Source of the DNA: Psychrobacter sp. UBA5136
GTDB taxonomy: Bacteria > Pseudomonadota > Gammaproteobacteria > Pseudomonadales > Moraxellaceae
DNA: 64,000 nt
Reading direction: 5' to 3'
NCBI RefSeq assembly: GCF_002414005.1
Contig: NZ_DHYG01000052.1
Span: 1 to 64,000 of the forward strand
Under the pieces are notes generated by a model, which had not been told where the DNA came from, searched no databases, and worked only from the letters and a program-made list of their open reading frames with translations. Shown piece by piece: positions 45,317-55,800 of this stretch. The position numbers and the translations under genes were made by a program. Position 1 is the first letter of the stretch. Each line of letters opens with the position of its first letter.

Positions 45317-46498
45317 ATGTCAAATGATGCAATTGTAATTTTAAATGGCGCCCGTACCCCGATGGGCGGTTTTCAAGGCGCCCTAAAAGACGTAAGCGCA
45401 ACCGAATTGGGCGCGACGGCTATCAAAGCCGCTGTTGAGCGTTCAGGCGTGAGTACGGACGATATCGACGAAGTCATCATGGGCTGTATCTTGACCGCTG
45501 GTCTTGGTCAGGGCCCTGCCCGTCAAGCCATGCGTAAAGCAGGCCTCAATGATGCCACTGGCGCCGTCACCATTAATAAGCTTTGTGGTTCTGGTCTAAA
45601 AGCAGTCATGCAAGCGCACGATGGGATCAAAGCGGGCAGCTTTAATGTTGCAGTGGCTGGTGGTATGGAATCAATGACCAATGCCCCTTACCTCATGCCA
45701 GGGTCGCGCGGCGGTTACCGTATGGGCCATAAAGAAGTCAAAGACCATATGTTCTTAGACGGTCTAGAAGATGCCGAAACTGGCAAATTAATGGGTCAAT
45801 TTGCGCAAGAAATGGCCGATGAAAAAGGCTATACCCGTGAGCAAATGGATGAATTTGCGATTGAATCATTAAATCGCGCTTTGACAGCGATTAAAGATGA
45901 GCATTTTAAAGATGAAATCGAGCCAGTCACCTTTAAATCGCGTAAAGGTGAGCAAACGGTCGATACCGATGAGCAGCCTGCGCTTGCCAATGCAGATCGT
46001 ATTCCTACGCTGCGTCCTGCGTTTGCAAAAGAAGGTACGATTACGGCGGCAAACGCCAGCTCAATCTCCGACGGCGCTGCTGCGGTTGTGATGATGAAAG
46101 AGTCACAAGCCAAAGCCGAAGGTTTGGATTATCAAGCGCGTATTATTGCCACTGCTTCAAACTCGCGTCACCCAAGCGAGTTTACCATTGCTCCGATTGG
46201 TGCGATTGAAAAAGTACTAGACAAGGCTGGCTGGTCAGTGGCTGATGTTGATTTATGGGAAATCAACGAAGCCTTTGCGATGGTGACCATGGCGGCAATG
46301 GATGAGCTAAATATCGACCACGCTAAAGTTAACGTCGAAGGCGGCGCTTGTGCCCTTGGTCATCCAGTAGGCTGCTCTGGCGCGCGTATCTTAATCACGC
46401 TTATCAACTCGCTTAAGCGTACGGGCGGCAAAAAAGGCGTTGCTACGCTATGTATCGGTGGCGGTGAAGCCGTTGCTGTTGCCATTGAACTTGCTTAA
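45317..46498 (+). CDS. Acetyl-CoA C-acetyltransferase (thiolase)
   Basis: 393 aa. Nucleophilic Cys90 in INKLCGSGLKAV, His349 in ACALGHPVGCSGARI and Cys379 in TLCIGGGEA make the thiolase triad. The NGARTPMGGFQG start, the full length and GGMESMTNAPY fit biosynthetic acetoacetyl-CoA thiolases of the AtoB/PhaA type; a role in short-chain fatty-acid or ketone metabolism is inferred. No paired dehydrogenase or transferase gene is next to it. The ATG has AAAAAGGAAAA upstream. Confidence 0.93.
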   Translation: MSNDAIVILNGARTPMGGFQGALKDVSATELGATAIKAAVERSGVSTDDIDEVIMGCILTAGLGQGPARQAMRKAGLNDATGAVTINKLCGSGLKAVMQAHDGIKAGSFNVAVAGGMESMTNAPYLMPGSRGGYRMGHKEVKDHMFLDGLEDAETGKLMGQFAQEMADEKGYTREQMDEFAIESLNRALTAIKDEHFKDEIEPVTFKSRKGEQTVDTDEQPALANADRIPTLRPAFAKEGTITAANASSISDGAAAVVMMKESQAKAEGLDYQARIIATASNSRHPSEFTIAPIGAIEKVLDKAGWSVADVDLWEINEAFAMVTMAAMDELNIDHAKVNVEGGACALGHPVGCSGARILITLINSLKRTGGKKGVATLCIGGGEAVAVAIELA

Positions 46499-46608
46499 TT
46501 TTAAGCTACTAAAATAATTGAGCTTTTAAAAATAGTTGGGCTTTTAGAATTGGCTTTACAATTTAAAAGTTCAACTGACTATCTTGATAACCGACTGTCT
46601 TAATATTT

Positions 46609-46643
46609 AAAAACCGCATGGCTAATGGCTGTGCGGTTTTTTT
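46609..46643 (+). terminator. Terminator after thiolase gene
   Basis: Perfect 10-bp stem aaaaaccgca (46609-46618) / tgcggttttt (46632-46641) with T extending to 46643. Confidence 0.9.
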
Positions 46644-46991
46644 ATACGCAAAAATGTCAAATAAAGCAAAGCTGTGCATCACTGTAAGAAAGCCTTAACT
46701 TAATTTTATATAGCGGCGGCGCCATTTACAGCCTATTACACGCAATTACCTCAAGCGCACACTTTGCTACCTTGCTTATATATCTCATTGAAAAACGTAC
46801 TGCTACGATAATAACAAGTTGATGAAGAGGCGGTTTATTGATACCGCTTCTTTAATACAGCCTTTTAAGTTCTAAGTTTAAGAGAATTAATTAACCGTTT
46901 TTGGCGATGTGATGCTTATCGCATGGCTATTTTATAAAAAGTAATTATTAACGTATTCAACCAAATTTACTCATAAAAAAGGAAGATAATA
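46644..46991. other. Intergenic region upstream of the PRC-barrel gene
   Basis: About 350 bp, AT-rich, presumably the promoter and leader of the PRC-barrel gene. No recognisable gene. Confidence 0.35.
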
Positions 46992-47840
46992 ATGAGCCAA
47001 CTAATTCGTTTAAAAGACATTCAAGCAACTCACCGTGACCTGATTGGTGATGACTATTATGACCCAACAGGCAAGACCGCTTACGGCGTCAATGAAGAAA
47101 AAATCGGTAAAATCGAAGGCGCTTTGGTTGAAGATACCACAGGCCGCATTCGTTATTTAATCGTTGATGTAGGCGGATGGTTTAGCTCAAAAGAAGTTTT
47201 GGTACCAGCAGGTCTCGCACGTATCGTAGGTGATGACGTCTTCTTTGATAGCTTAACGCAAGCACAAGTAGAAGCGATGGAAGAATACGATCACGACTAT
47301 CAGTATAGCTATAAAGAGCAATACGAAAAAGATCGTCAAACATTTGCGGCTGATACCGTACCAGAAGCAGAGCGTATGGAAATTGCCGACCACTCTTATA
47401 ATGCACCAAATACGCTAGAGCTACTAGAAGAGCGTTTGACAGTCAATAAAGATCGCATCGTTGCGGGTTTGGTCAAAGTTGGTAAGCATGTGGTTACTGA
47501 AGAGCGTAACATTGATGTTGATCTTGAAGAAGAACATGCCAATATCCAACGTACCAATGTCGATCGTCCAACCGACCGCCGTATCGGTGATATGGATGGC
47601 GACCAAACGGTTGAGGTTGAGCTAGAAGCAGAACGCGCCCGTGTGAACAAAGAAACGTATGTCGCAGAAGAAGTTAACGTTGGTAAAACCTCAGAGCATC
47701 GTACCGAAACCATCGTTGAAACCATTCAGCGTGAAGAGTTAGATATTGATGACGAAGGTAACGTGATTGACCGTGAAGGCAATCGCTATGACCGCGATGA
47801 TATCACCGCCGAAGACGTCCGCCGCGCTCGTGGTATGTAA
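46992..47840 (+). CDS. PRC-barrel plus DUF2382 (YsnF/AvaK) protein
   Basis: 282 aa, hydrophilic, no signal peptide. An N-terminal PRC-barrel occupies about 15-85 (GKIEGALVEDTTGRIRYLIVDVGG). The C-terminal DUF2382 domain (about 133-255) begins LELLEERLTVNKDRIVAGLVKVGKHVVTEERNIDVDLEEEH and ends in the repeated EEVNVGKTSEHRTETI pattern. DUF2382 proteins are often induced by stress in other bacteria; a cytoplasmic stress role is inferred. AAAAAGGAAGA precedes the ATG. A second DUF2382 gene follows after a terminator. Confidence 0.88.
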   Translation: MSQLIRLKDIQATHRDLIGDDYYDPTGKTAYGVNEEKIGKIEGALVEDTTGRIRYLIVDVGGWFSSKEVLVPAGLARIVGDDVFFDSLTQAQVEAMEEYDHDYQYSYKEQYEKDRQTFAADTVPEAERMEIADHSYNAPNTLELLEERLTVNKDRIVAGLVKVGKHVVTEERNIDVDLEEEHANIQRTNVDRPTDRRIGDMDGDQTVEVELEAERARVNKETYVAEEVNVGKTSEHRTETIVETIQREELDIDDEGNVIDREGNRYDRDDITAEDVRRARGM

Positions 47841-47955
47841 TACGCAATGCTTTTGTACAGTGGCATGATTTCTGAGAATGATATTTAAAATTAAATAAAC
47901 ACTATCAGAGTATGCGCTGTATGACAGTCATTAGCAGCTGAGACATAAGCTCAGT

Positions 47956-47989
47956 AAAAAAGACCGGAGCTCGCCTCTGGTCTTTTTTT
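47956..47989 (+). terminator. Terminator after PRC-barrel/DUF2382 gene
   Basis: Stem aaaaagaccgga (47957-47968) / tctggtcttttt (47976-47987) with one G-T pair, 7-nt loop, T-run to 47989. Confidence 0.85.
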
Positions 47990-48043
47990 ATCCCTAATTT
48001 TTTATGTCTACTCTTTTTCTACCTACTCTTAAGGAATATAACC

Positions 48044-48811
48044 ATGACGGCCGATGACAATAAAAACAAACAACAGCAAATAAAACAAGAACCCATTAAC
48101 AAGCAAACGCTCAATCAGGAGACCCATTTAGCGGCAACGCCATCTTCTCATTTGGATAAAATTGCCGATCACAGTGATGAGAATAAACTACCCGCGCCTG
48201 ACTTATCTGCGCCTGATTTGTCTCACTCTCATCCGAATCAGCAGCAAGCGGCATCAAACCACCAACAGGAGAATTTAACAAATCCTGCAGCAGATAACCT
48301 AGCCAGCAATGTGGCCAATACAGAAAACGGTGGTTATTTAGAGTTGCTAGAAGAGCGTCCTGTGGTTAATAAAGAGCGCTTGGATGTTGGCAAAGTTACA
48401 GTGACCAAGCACACGCGTAGCAAAACTATCGACGTCCCTATTGAACTGGTAGAGGAATATATTACCGTACGCACCGATTATCAGGATGCAGAAAGTCAGG
48501 ATTTACTATCAGGCAATTATGATGATAAGGACATACTGCGTCACGTTGAGCCAGCGTTAGATAGCAAAGCGGTCGTTACCATCAATGGCAAACAGGTTGA
48601 GATTGGTGACGCGCCGATTGAGATTGTTTTATCGCGTCAAGTAGCGACAATTACCAAAGATACCCATGTCATTCAAGAGGTAGCAATTAATAAAACCACG
48701 CATACCCATACCGACAGCATCCAAGTAGCGCTTAAACATGAAGAGCTAGAGGTTAATGAAGAAGGTTTTTTGGCGCACGAGCAAGCGCGAAATGCTACTT
48801 TTAAAAAATAG
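48044..48811 (+). CDS. DUF2382 domain protein with disordered N-terminus
   Basis: 255 aa. The first 95 or so residues are Gln/Asn/Ser/Pro-rich and look disordered. The remainder is DUF2382 and matches the neighbouring gene closely in pattern: LELLEERPVVNKERLDVGKVTVTKHTRSKTIDVPIELVEEY. The PRC-barrel is absent. This paralogue adds an inserted segment (TIDVPIE to SRQVATIT) inside the domain. The tandem position suggests duplication, and both probably respond to the same stress. AAGGAATATAACC precedes the ATG. Confidence 0.85.
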   Translation: MTADDNKNKQQQIKQEPINKQTLNQETHLAATPSSHLDKIADHSDENKLPAPDLSAPDLSHSHPNQQQAASNHQQENLTNPAADNLASNVANTENGGYLELLEERPVVNKERLDVGKVTVTKHTRSKTIDVPIELVEEYITVRTDYQDAESQDLLSGNYDDKDILRHVEPALDSKAVVTINGKQVEIGDAPIEIVLSRQVATITKDTHVIQEVAINKTTHTHTDSIQVALKHEELEVNEEGFLAHEQARNATFKK

Positions 48812-48844
48812 AGCGTTTTTGCTAAAACCGCGAAAAACAAACTG

Positions 48845-48873
48845 AAAAAAAGCAACGTAAACGTTGCTTTTTT
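48845..48873. terminator. Bidirectional terminator, DUF2382 / lipoprotein
   Basis: Arms aaaaaaagcaacgt (48845-48858) and acgttgctttttt (48861-48873) form a long perfect stem between convergent genes. Confidence 0.92.
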
Positions 48874-48888
48874 ATGGGGTTGATGCGT

Positions 48889-49449
48889 TTATGCTGCCGC
48901 TTCTATATCTGTGCTTGCGGTCTCTTCTGATTTTTTACATTCATAAGTGCTGACGTTTTCTGAGTCGGCTCCCGCTGTACGCATCACTCCCGTATCCCGA
49001 TCTTCATGAGCCACGCGCCACTGGATAAAGCCTTCGCCTCCATCGAATGACGTATTTAGGTTGAAGACTTCAGGATTAATAGCATCACCATTGGTTTTCA
49101 TCAACGTCACTGTGCCTTGAGGAGTTTCAAGGACAACTTGCTTTTCAGCGTTTTTATAAGTCGCTTTAACGGCAAGCTCAGGCGTACACGAATAGGTCAT
49201 TTGGTTGACACCAGTAGTGACAGACGCCACGGTATCCTCTTCCACATCGCTCACCGGGGTATCTACCACGACATCATTTGGTTCGGCAGGCTCAGCGGAC
49301 ATGGGCACCGACTGCTCTTCTCTGATATCGTCTTCTAGACTTTGCTCGGGTTCCTGTTTTTGTTGACAGGCGCTAACCGTCATGACGCCAGCCAATAATC
49401 CTGTCAGGACAACAGAGGTACGCAACTGTTTTAATAATTCTATATTCAT
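48889..49449 (-). CDS. Putative lipoprotein with MliC-like C-terminal part
   Basis: 186 aa from the ATG at 49449, which has GGAGAGTG upstream; an upstream TTG extension is rejected. The lipobox TVSAC (Cys28) predicts a lipid anchor. An acidic Glu/Asp/Pro-rich linker (about 29-80) leads to a C-terminal domain with MTYSCTPELAVKATYKNAEKQVVLETPQGTVTLMKT, which resembles membrane-bound lysozyme inhibitors (MliC). That resemblance is from general pattern only, and the domain is larger than MliC. Located between the DUF2382 gene and secA. Confidence 0.72.
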   Translation of the reverse strand: MNIELLKQLRTSVVLTGLLAGVMTVSACQQKQEPEQSLEDDIREEQSVPMSAEPAEPNDVVVDTPVSDVEEDTVASVTTGVNQMTYSCTPELAVKATYKNAEKQVVLETPQGTVTLMKTNGDAINPEVFNLNTSFDGGEGFIQWRVAHEDRDTGVMRTAGADSENVSTYECKKSEETASTDIEAAA

Positions 49450-49547
49450 TACACTCTCCAAAAAAATATATTAAATACTATAGCGCGTCCGTAAATTTAC
49501 GCCTATGTTGAATTTGTAATTAATCACCTGAAACTCTTATGGCTATA

Positions 49548-49582
49548 AAAAAGTCCCTATCTAATCTAGACAGGGACTTTTT
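49548..49582 (-). terminator. Terminator after secA
   Basis: Perfect 11-bp stem aaaaagtccct (49548-49558) / agggacttttt (49572-49582); on the minus strand it ends in a T-run downstream of the secA stop. Confidence 0.9.
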
Positions 49583-49614
49583 ATCATAACTTAACAATGG
49601 TTGATTATCAATGT

Positions 49615-52392
49615 TTAGATTTTACCATGGCATTGTTTGTATTTAAGCCCTGAACCACAAGGACACGGCGCGTTACGGCTGATATTCATTCCAGCATAGG
49701 GGTCAGGTTCGTTTTTGCTGCCACTACCCGCAATAGCACCAGCTGCAGCTGCGCCGCCAGCAACACTGCGGTTTTGCGCCGCAGCTCTATCAACACCGCT
49801 ATCCATGTTGTCGATATCACTGTGCTCAAACTGCATTTGCATCTGCGCCGCATTTTCACGCTGCTGAGCCTCTAACGCCTCTAACTCTTCTTTGGTTGGG
49901 ATATGCACGCGCGATAAATCTTGAACCGTCTCAGATTTAATTGCGCCAAGCATCATTTGGAACAGCTCAAATGATTCGCGCTTGTATTCCTGCTCAGGAT
50001 TTTTTTGCGCATAACCACGCAGATGAATCCCTTTACGCAGCTGATCCATTTGGGTTAAATGCTCTTTCCAATGCTTATCTAAACTTTGTAGCATAAAGTG
50101 ACGCTCGAGCTGGGCCGCGTCTTTTTCGCCCATTTGCTCGCGGCGAGCGTGATAACGATCCAATGCCGTTTGGATGATTTTGGCACGTAGGCCTTCTTCA
50201 TCGAGGCGGCGGTCTTCATCGAGCCAATCGTTAATCGGCATTGAGATTTTGAACTCATCCTCAAGCTCGTCCTCTAAGCCATCGATATTCCACTGATCAT
50301 CGATAGAGCCTGGCGGAATAAACTGATCAATCATGGCATTATAGACTTCGTGATGCATGACTTCGATGGCCTCTTTTAAGTCCATCTCAGCGAGCAAATC
50401 ATCACGCTGGCCATAGATCACTTTACGCTGCTCATTGGCCACGTCATCGTATTTGAGTAGGTTTTTACGCGCATCGAAATCGCGGCTTTCTACTTTGCCT
50501 TGCGCATTTTCAATCGATTTAGAAACCATTTTATGTTCAATGGCTTCATCTTCTTTAAGGCCCATGGCGCGCATCATATTCACGACGCGGTCGCCAGCAA
50601 AGATACGCATCAAATCATCTTCAAGCGATAAGAAAAAGCGCGACATCCCAGGGTCACCTTGACGACCGGCTCGACCTCGCAACTGGTTATCGATACGGCG
50701 TGATTCATGACGCTCAGAGCCAATGATATGCAGTCCACCTGCTGCAACGACTTGGTCATGCTTGACCTGCCATTCTGCTTTTAGGCGCGCCATCTCTTCC
50801 GGACTGACCGCATCAATATCTTCAATAAACGATTGCCAGTTACCGCCCAGAATAATATCCGTACCACGACCAGCCATATTGGTGGCGATGGTCACCGCTT
50901 TTGGGCTACCCGCCTGCGCGATAATTTCTGCTTCGCGCTCATGCTGCTTGGCGTTTAGGACATTGTGCTTGATGCCTTCTTGATCCATCAGATAAGACAG
51001 CTCTTCACTGGCTTCAATCGTTGCCGTACCAACTAAGACCGGCGCACCTTTGGCTTGGATTTCTTTAATCTCGCGGATGATACCTTTATATTTACCAAGC
51101 TTGGTCAAGAAAATCTGGTCATCCATGTCGATACGAGCAATCGGCTCATGGGTTGGAATCACGATGACATCTAAATCATAGGTTGATTTAAATTCCGCCG
51201 CTTCGGTATCAGCCGTACCTGTCATACCGGATAATTTGTCATAGAGACGGAAATAGTTTTGGAACGTTGTCGTCGCAAGCGTTTGGTTTTCCGCTTGAAT
51301 CTCAACGTTTTCTTTGGCTTCTACCGCTTGATGCAGCCCCTCTGACCAGCGGCGACCGGGCATGGTACGACCAGTGTTTTCATCAACGATAATCACTTCG
51401 CCGTCATCAACGATATAATGGACGTTTTTGACAAACACATGATGCGCACGGATTGCCGCTTGTACGTGAGCCAATAACGGTAAACGACTTGGGCTATATA
51501 AACTTTCGTTTTCGCCAAGCTCGCCCACTTCGATTAAGAAGCGCTCAATTTTCTCGTAGCCTTTTTCACTGATTTCGATTTGACGATTTTTTTCATCAAT
51601 CCAAAAATCTTCGTCTTCGTTATTCTTATTGGCTTCTTCATCTTTTGAGCGTTTCAGCCTGGGAATAATGGTATTAATCAGCGCATACATGCGTGATGAA
51701 TCTTCCGCTTGCCCTGAGATAATCAGCGGCGTACGCGCTTCATCGATTAAGATAGAATCAATTTCATCAATAATGCAGTAATTTAGCGGACGCTGTTTTT
51801 TCTCAGCTAAGCTAAAGACCATGTTATCGCGCAGGTAATCAAAGCCGTATTCGTTGTTGGTACCATACGTGATATCGGCTTGATAGGCATCGATTTTTTC
51901 TTGCGGCGGCTGCTGCGAATAAATGACGCCGACGGTCATGCCCAAAAAGTTAAATAAAGGACGGTTTAATTCCGCATCACGCGTCGCCAAGTAATCGTTG
52001 ACCGTGACCAAATGTACGCCTTTGCCGCTAATGGCGTTTAGGTACATGGCTAGCGTTCCCATCAAGGTTTTACCCTCACCGGTTTTCATCTCAGCGATTT
52101 TGCCTTCGTGCAGGGTGATACCACCGATGAGCTGCACGTCATAGTGACGCATGCCGTTAACGCGCAAGGATGCCTCGCGGCAGACGGCAAACGCTTCTGG
52201 TAATAAGGCGTCTAAGCTTTCGCCATTTTGGTGTCTTTCTTTAAATTCTGCGGTTTTTTGTTGTAATTGCTCATCAGACAGGGCTTGTATTTCAGCCTCA
52301 TGTGCGTTGATTTTGCTGACCACGCGGCGCATGCGCTTGAGTTCGCGGTCATTTTTGGTGCCAACGACACTGCCTATAATCTTTGATAACAT
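49615..52392 (-). CDS. secA: Preprotein translocase ATPase SecA
   Basis: Motor of Sec protein export. 925 aa. Walker A GEGKT at about 105-109, DEID at 209-212 (Walker B), PPXD and the helicase core, the GRAGRQGDPG motif (motif VI), and a C-terminal SecB/zinc-binding tail CPCGSGLKYKQCHG with Cys910, Cys912, Cys921 and His922. The linker before the tail is Gly/Ala-rich. It is not preceded by secM; a repeat-containing leader of about 220 bp lies upstream (see findings). Start ATG at 52392. Confidence 0.97.
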   Translation of the reverse strand: MLSKIIGSVVGTKNDRELKRMRRVVSKINAHEAEIQALSDEQLQQKTAEFKERHQNGESLDALLPEAFAVCREASLRVNGMRHYDVQLIGGITLHEGKIAEMKTGEGKTLMGTLAMYLNAISGKGVHLVTVNDYLATRDAELNRPLFNFLGMTVGVIYSQQPPQEKIDAYQADITYGTNNEYGFDYLRDNMVFSLAEKKQRPLNYCIIDEIDSILIDEARTPLIISGQAEDSSRMYALINTIIPRLKRSKDEEANKNNEDEDFWIDEKNRQIEISEKGYEKIERFLIEVGELGENESLYSPSRLPLLAHVQAAIRAHHVFVKNVHYIVDDGEVIIVDENTGRTMPGRRWSEGLHQAVEAKENVEIQAENQTLATTTFQNYFRLYDKLSGMTGTADTEAAEFKSTYDLDVIVIPTHEPIARIDMDDQIFLTKLGKYKGIIREIKEIQAKGAPVLVGTATIEASEELSYLMDQEGIKHNVLNAKQHEREAEIIAQAGSPKAVTIATNMAGRGTDIILGGNWQSFIEDIDAVSPEEMARLKAEWQVKHDQVVAAGGLHIIGSERHESRRIDNQLRGRAGRQGDPGMSRFFLSLEDDLMRIFAGDRVVNMMRAMGLKEDEAIEHKMVSKSIENAQGKVESRDFDARKNLLKYDDVANEQRKVIYGQRDDLLAEMDLKEAIEVMHHEVYNAMIDQFIPPGSIDDQWNIDGLEDELEDEFKISMPINDWLDEDRRLDEEGLRAKIIQTALDRYHARREQMGEKDAAQLERHFMLQSLDKHWKEHLTQMDQLRKGIHLRGYAQKNPEQEYKRESFELFQMMLGAIKSETVQDLSRVHIPTKEELEALEAQQRENAAQMQMQFEHSDIDNMDSGVDRAAAQNRSVAGGAAAAGAIAGSGSKNEPDPYAGMNISRNAPCPCGSGLKYKQCHGKI

Positions 52393-52471
52393 AATTTTTT
52401 GACCTATGGAAATATTCGATAATTAGTGCGCATTCGCCAAGGCTCACATACCGCCGCCTTAACATAACAGT

Positions 52472-52591
52472 CATCACCGACCAAGTACCTCTGAACAAAT
52501 CACCTTTGAACAAAGTTGCTCTTAACAAAGCCCTTCTGAACAAAGTACGGACTAATAAGGTACTGACTAATGATGCGTCGCTTAATGAAGT
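52472..52591 (-). repeat. Eight degenerate 15-bp repeats in the secA leader
   Basis: On the minus strand, consecutive 15-mers follow the pattern ACTTTGTTCAGAGGT with variation, for eight units. Read in the frame from TTG 52600 they encode seven five-residue units with Ala/Thr/Asp at position 1 and Leu/Phe at position 3, as in pentapeptide-repeat proteins: TSLSD, ASLVS, TLLVR, TLFRR, ALLRA, TLFKG, DLFRG. The frame runs out of phase into secA. Whether it is translated is unknown: no ribosome site is seen and the start would be TTG. Confidence 0.75.
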
Positions 52592-52616
52592 ATCGCCCAA
52601 TTAAGTGTGCCGTCAT

Positions 52617-52646
52617 TATATATGGTTATGACGCCGATGGATACAA
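52617..52646 (-). promoter_or_regulatory. secA: Candidate secA promoter
   Basis: Minus-strand TTGTAT (52646-52641) then TATATA (52622-52617) with an 18-bp spacer, about 225 bp upstream of the secA ATG. Only a moderate match to consensus. Confidence 0.35.
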
Positions 52647-52717
52647 GGGTAGCGAGTAGATATTTGCCGACGTAAAAAGGTCGCTGAACGTGTTAAAATA
52701 GCGCCTATACCCTTAAT

Positions 52718-52745
52718 TTGACAGCTTTTTCGTGCCATCTATTAA
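52718..52745 (+). promoter_or_regulatory. mutS: Candidate sigma-70 promoter of mutS
   Basis: Perfect TTGACA (52718-52723), 16-bp spacer, TATTAA (52740-52745), about 90 bp upstream of the mutS ATG. Confidence 0.6.
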
Positions 52746-52836
52746 CACCAATATTTGCCAGCCCTCACTCGCTATTTATTCTAAAAAACACTCATTTTTC
52801 TAAGTAAACTCATTTAAGCATCATAAGAGATTCTGC

Positions 52837-55800
52837 ATGACCGTTAAGCCATTCGCTCAAAGCCATCACGCCTCAAAGCTCGATAAACCTGAACCTTTAA
52901 ACACTAAATCTTTAAGCTCTGGGCTCATAAAGTCTGAGCAGGTAGACGCCGATCAATTACAGATAGGCGATACCGTTTATCATTTGGCCGATCATACGCC
53001 AATGATGGTGCAATATCTGACCATGAAAGCCAACTATCCACAAGCATTATTGCTGTACCGGATGGGTGATTTTTATGAGTTATTTTTTGACGATGCCAAG
53101 CGCGCGGCGCAGATACTCGATATTACCCTAACCCGCCGCGGTACTGATAAAGCGGGTAATACCATCGCCATGGCAGGCGTGCCCTTTCATGCGGCTGATA
53201 GCTATATGGCGCGGCTGATTGCGGCTGGGCAAACGGTGGTTGTCTGTGAGCAAATTGACGATTCAACCACTAGCAGCCCGTCCAATGCGCCTACGATGGG
53301 TGAGAAGCAGAAAAAAGATAAAAGTAAATCGGCGGCAGGTAGCATTATGCGCCGTGAAGTGGTGAAAACCTTGACCGCTGGCACCATTACCGATGATGCG
53401 CTCATTGCACCCAATCATACGCCAACCGTCGTTGCGATTGATATTGCGCTGCCAAAAGCTAATAGCAGTCAGCCGCTACAAGCTGCGATTAGCCAAATGG
53501 ACTTGGCTGCTGGGACGTTAACTACGCAAACACTAAACGCCAGCTATAATAACAGTCATAACGATATCGAAGATTTGCAAACTCAAATGCTGACGGTGCT
53601 GGCACGTTTTGCGCCAAGTGAATGTATCATTAGCGAAGCACTTACTGAAAAAACTGGTGAAAACTGGTCGTTGTGGCTACGGCAAAATCTCGACTGTCCT
53701 ATTATCGAAGTTGCGGCAAATGACTTTCACCGTCAACATGCCAATGAAACCCTTTGTCAACAGTTTGAGGTGCAACGCCTCGATGGGCTTGGTATTAACG
53801 ATGCCACGCTTAGTCAGTCTAGTTGTGCGGCGCTGATACACTATGCACGGCAGACGCAGCAGCGTCATATACCGCAACTTAATCAGCTAATCGTTGAATA
53901 TAGCGACGATTATTTAATTATCGATGCCAACAGCCAGCAAAACCTTGAGCTATTTTCGCCAGTTAGCAGCAATGGCACGTCACTGATATCGGTGCTTAAT
54001 CATTGCCAAACGCCGATGGGACGACGTTTGCTGGTTCAGCAAATGAAGCGCCCGCTGCGGCAACACGAGCGTATTAATCTACGTTTGGATGCGATAGATA
54101 GGTTGCTAAATACGGACAATCAAACGATCTCAGCTGAACAAAATTTAGCAAGTAGCTCATTAGTCAGTGATTTACGCGAAACCTTACACACCATCGGCGA
54201 TATCGAGCGTATCACTAGCCGTATTGGTCTGATGAGCGCCAAACCGCGTGATTTGCGTAAATTGGCTGATGGCATTACAAGTAGCGCCCAGCTCAGCAAT
54301 TTACTGACGGCAGCAGGTATCAGCCATGAGCAGGCAGGTCTGTTGCCCATGCTGATGCAGCAATTGCCCGATCAGCTACCTGCAGTACAATCCGTCGCCG
54401 AGCTGATTGAACGCGCTATTATCTTAGAGCCGCCCGCCCATATCCGTGATGGCGGCATGCTTGCGGCAGGCTTTGATGCAGAATTTGATCGCTTAACGCA
54501 TCTGCATGACAATATCCAAGTAACTTTGGATGAGATGGCTGAGCGCGCGCAGCAAGACTACCAATTACCCAGCCTAAAAGTGGGCTTTAATAAAGTCAGC
54601 GGCTTTTACTTTGAACTGCCCAAAATGCAAGCGAAAAACGCCCCTGCCCATTTTATCAGACGGCAAACGCTAAAAAGTAGCGAGCGCTTTATCACCGACG
54701 AGCTAAAAGAAGTCGAAACTGAATACCTAAGTGCACAAAGCCTAGCGTTAGCTCGTGAAAAACAGTTATATCACGAGCTCTTGACCACATTAGGTAGCCA
54801 TTTAGCCGAACTGCAACAACTTAGCGCTGCTATCGCGCAAATAGATGTCCTTAGTAATTGGGCACATCTGGCGACAACTTACCATTGGCAACGACCAGTC
54901 ATGGGTAACGGCTCAAAAAATGGCAGTTATTCGAAAAATGGTAGCCAAACCAATATTGATATTAAACAAGGTCGTCATGTCGTCGTTGAAGCGGCGTTAA
55001 ATCCAACCCATACGAGCAATATCGTCAATCAAAGCAGTACGAAACCTAGTAGCCATTTTGTTGCCAATGACTGCACGCTCGGCAGCGAGGGTCATCCTGA
55101 GCGTCTGCTGATGATTACTGGCCCCAATATGGGCGGTAAATCGACCTATATGCGCCAAACTGCACTGATTGTCCTACTTGCCCATTGCGGCAGCTTTGTC
55201 CCTGCAGCGAGCGCACATATCGGTGATATCGACCGTATTTTTACCCGTATTGGCTCAGCCGATGACTTGGCAGGCGGTAAATCTACCTTTATGGTTGAGA
55301 TGATTGAAACCGCCAATATCCTTAACCAAGCGACCAATAAGTCACTGGTGCTGATGGATGAAGTCGGCCGCGGCACGGCAACGACAGACGGATTAGCAAT
55401 CGCCCATGCTTGTGTCAACAGGCTGGTCGAAATTGGCTGCCTGACATTATTTGCCACCCATTACTTTGAGCTGACGCAATTGGTCAACCGTACTGCCAAC
55501 CAACACGCTAGCCATCATGCCAACCAACACGCCAGCATCCGCAATGTACATGTCGCTGCCAGTGAAGTCGATGGTCAACTGCTGTTACTGCACCAAATCA
55601 AAGATGGCGCGGCAAGCTCCAGCTTTGGACTTCATGTCGCAAAAATGGCCGGTATTCCGTTGCAGGTGCTAAATGATGCCAAGCGGTATTTAGTAGATAA
55701 TTTAAAAACTGAGAGCGCGAAAACCATTGATGATAAAAGTGAATTAGCTAAGTCAGTAAAGGATAAAAGCTTGCAAACTGGTGACAATGACATAGAAAAA

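Noticed and set aside
52349..52600. Pentapeptide frame upstream of secA as a proven gene
   Set aside because: TTG start, no ribosome site and an out-of-frame overlap with secA; kept as a repeat and a finding only.
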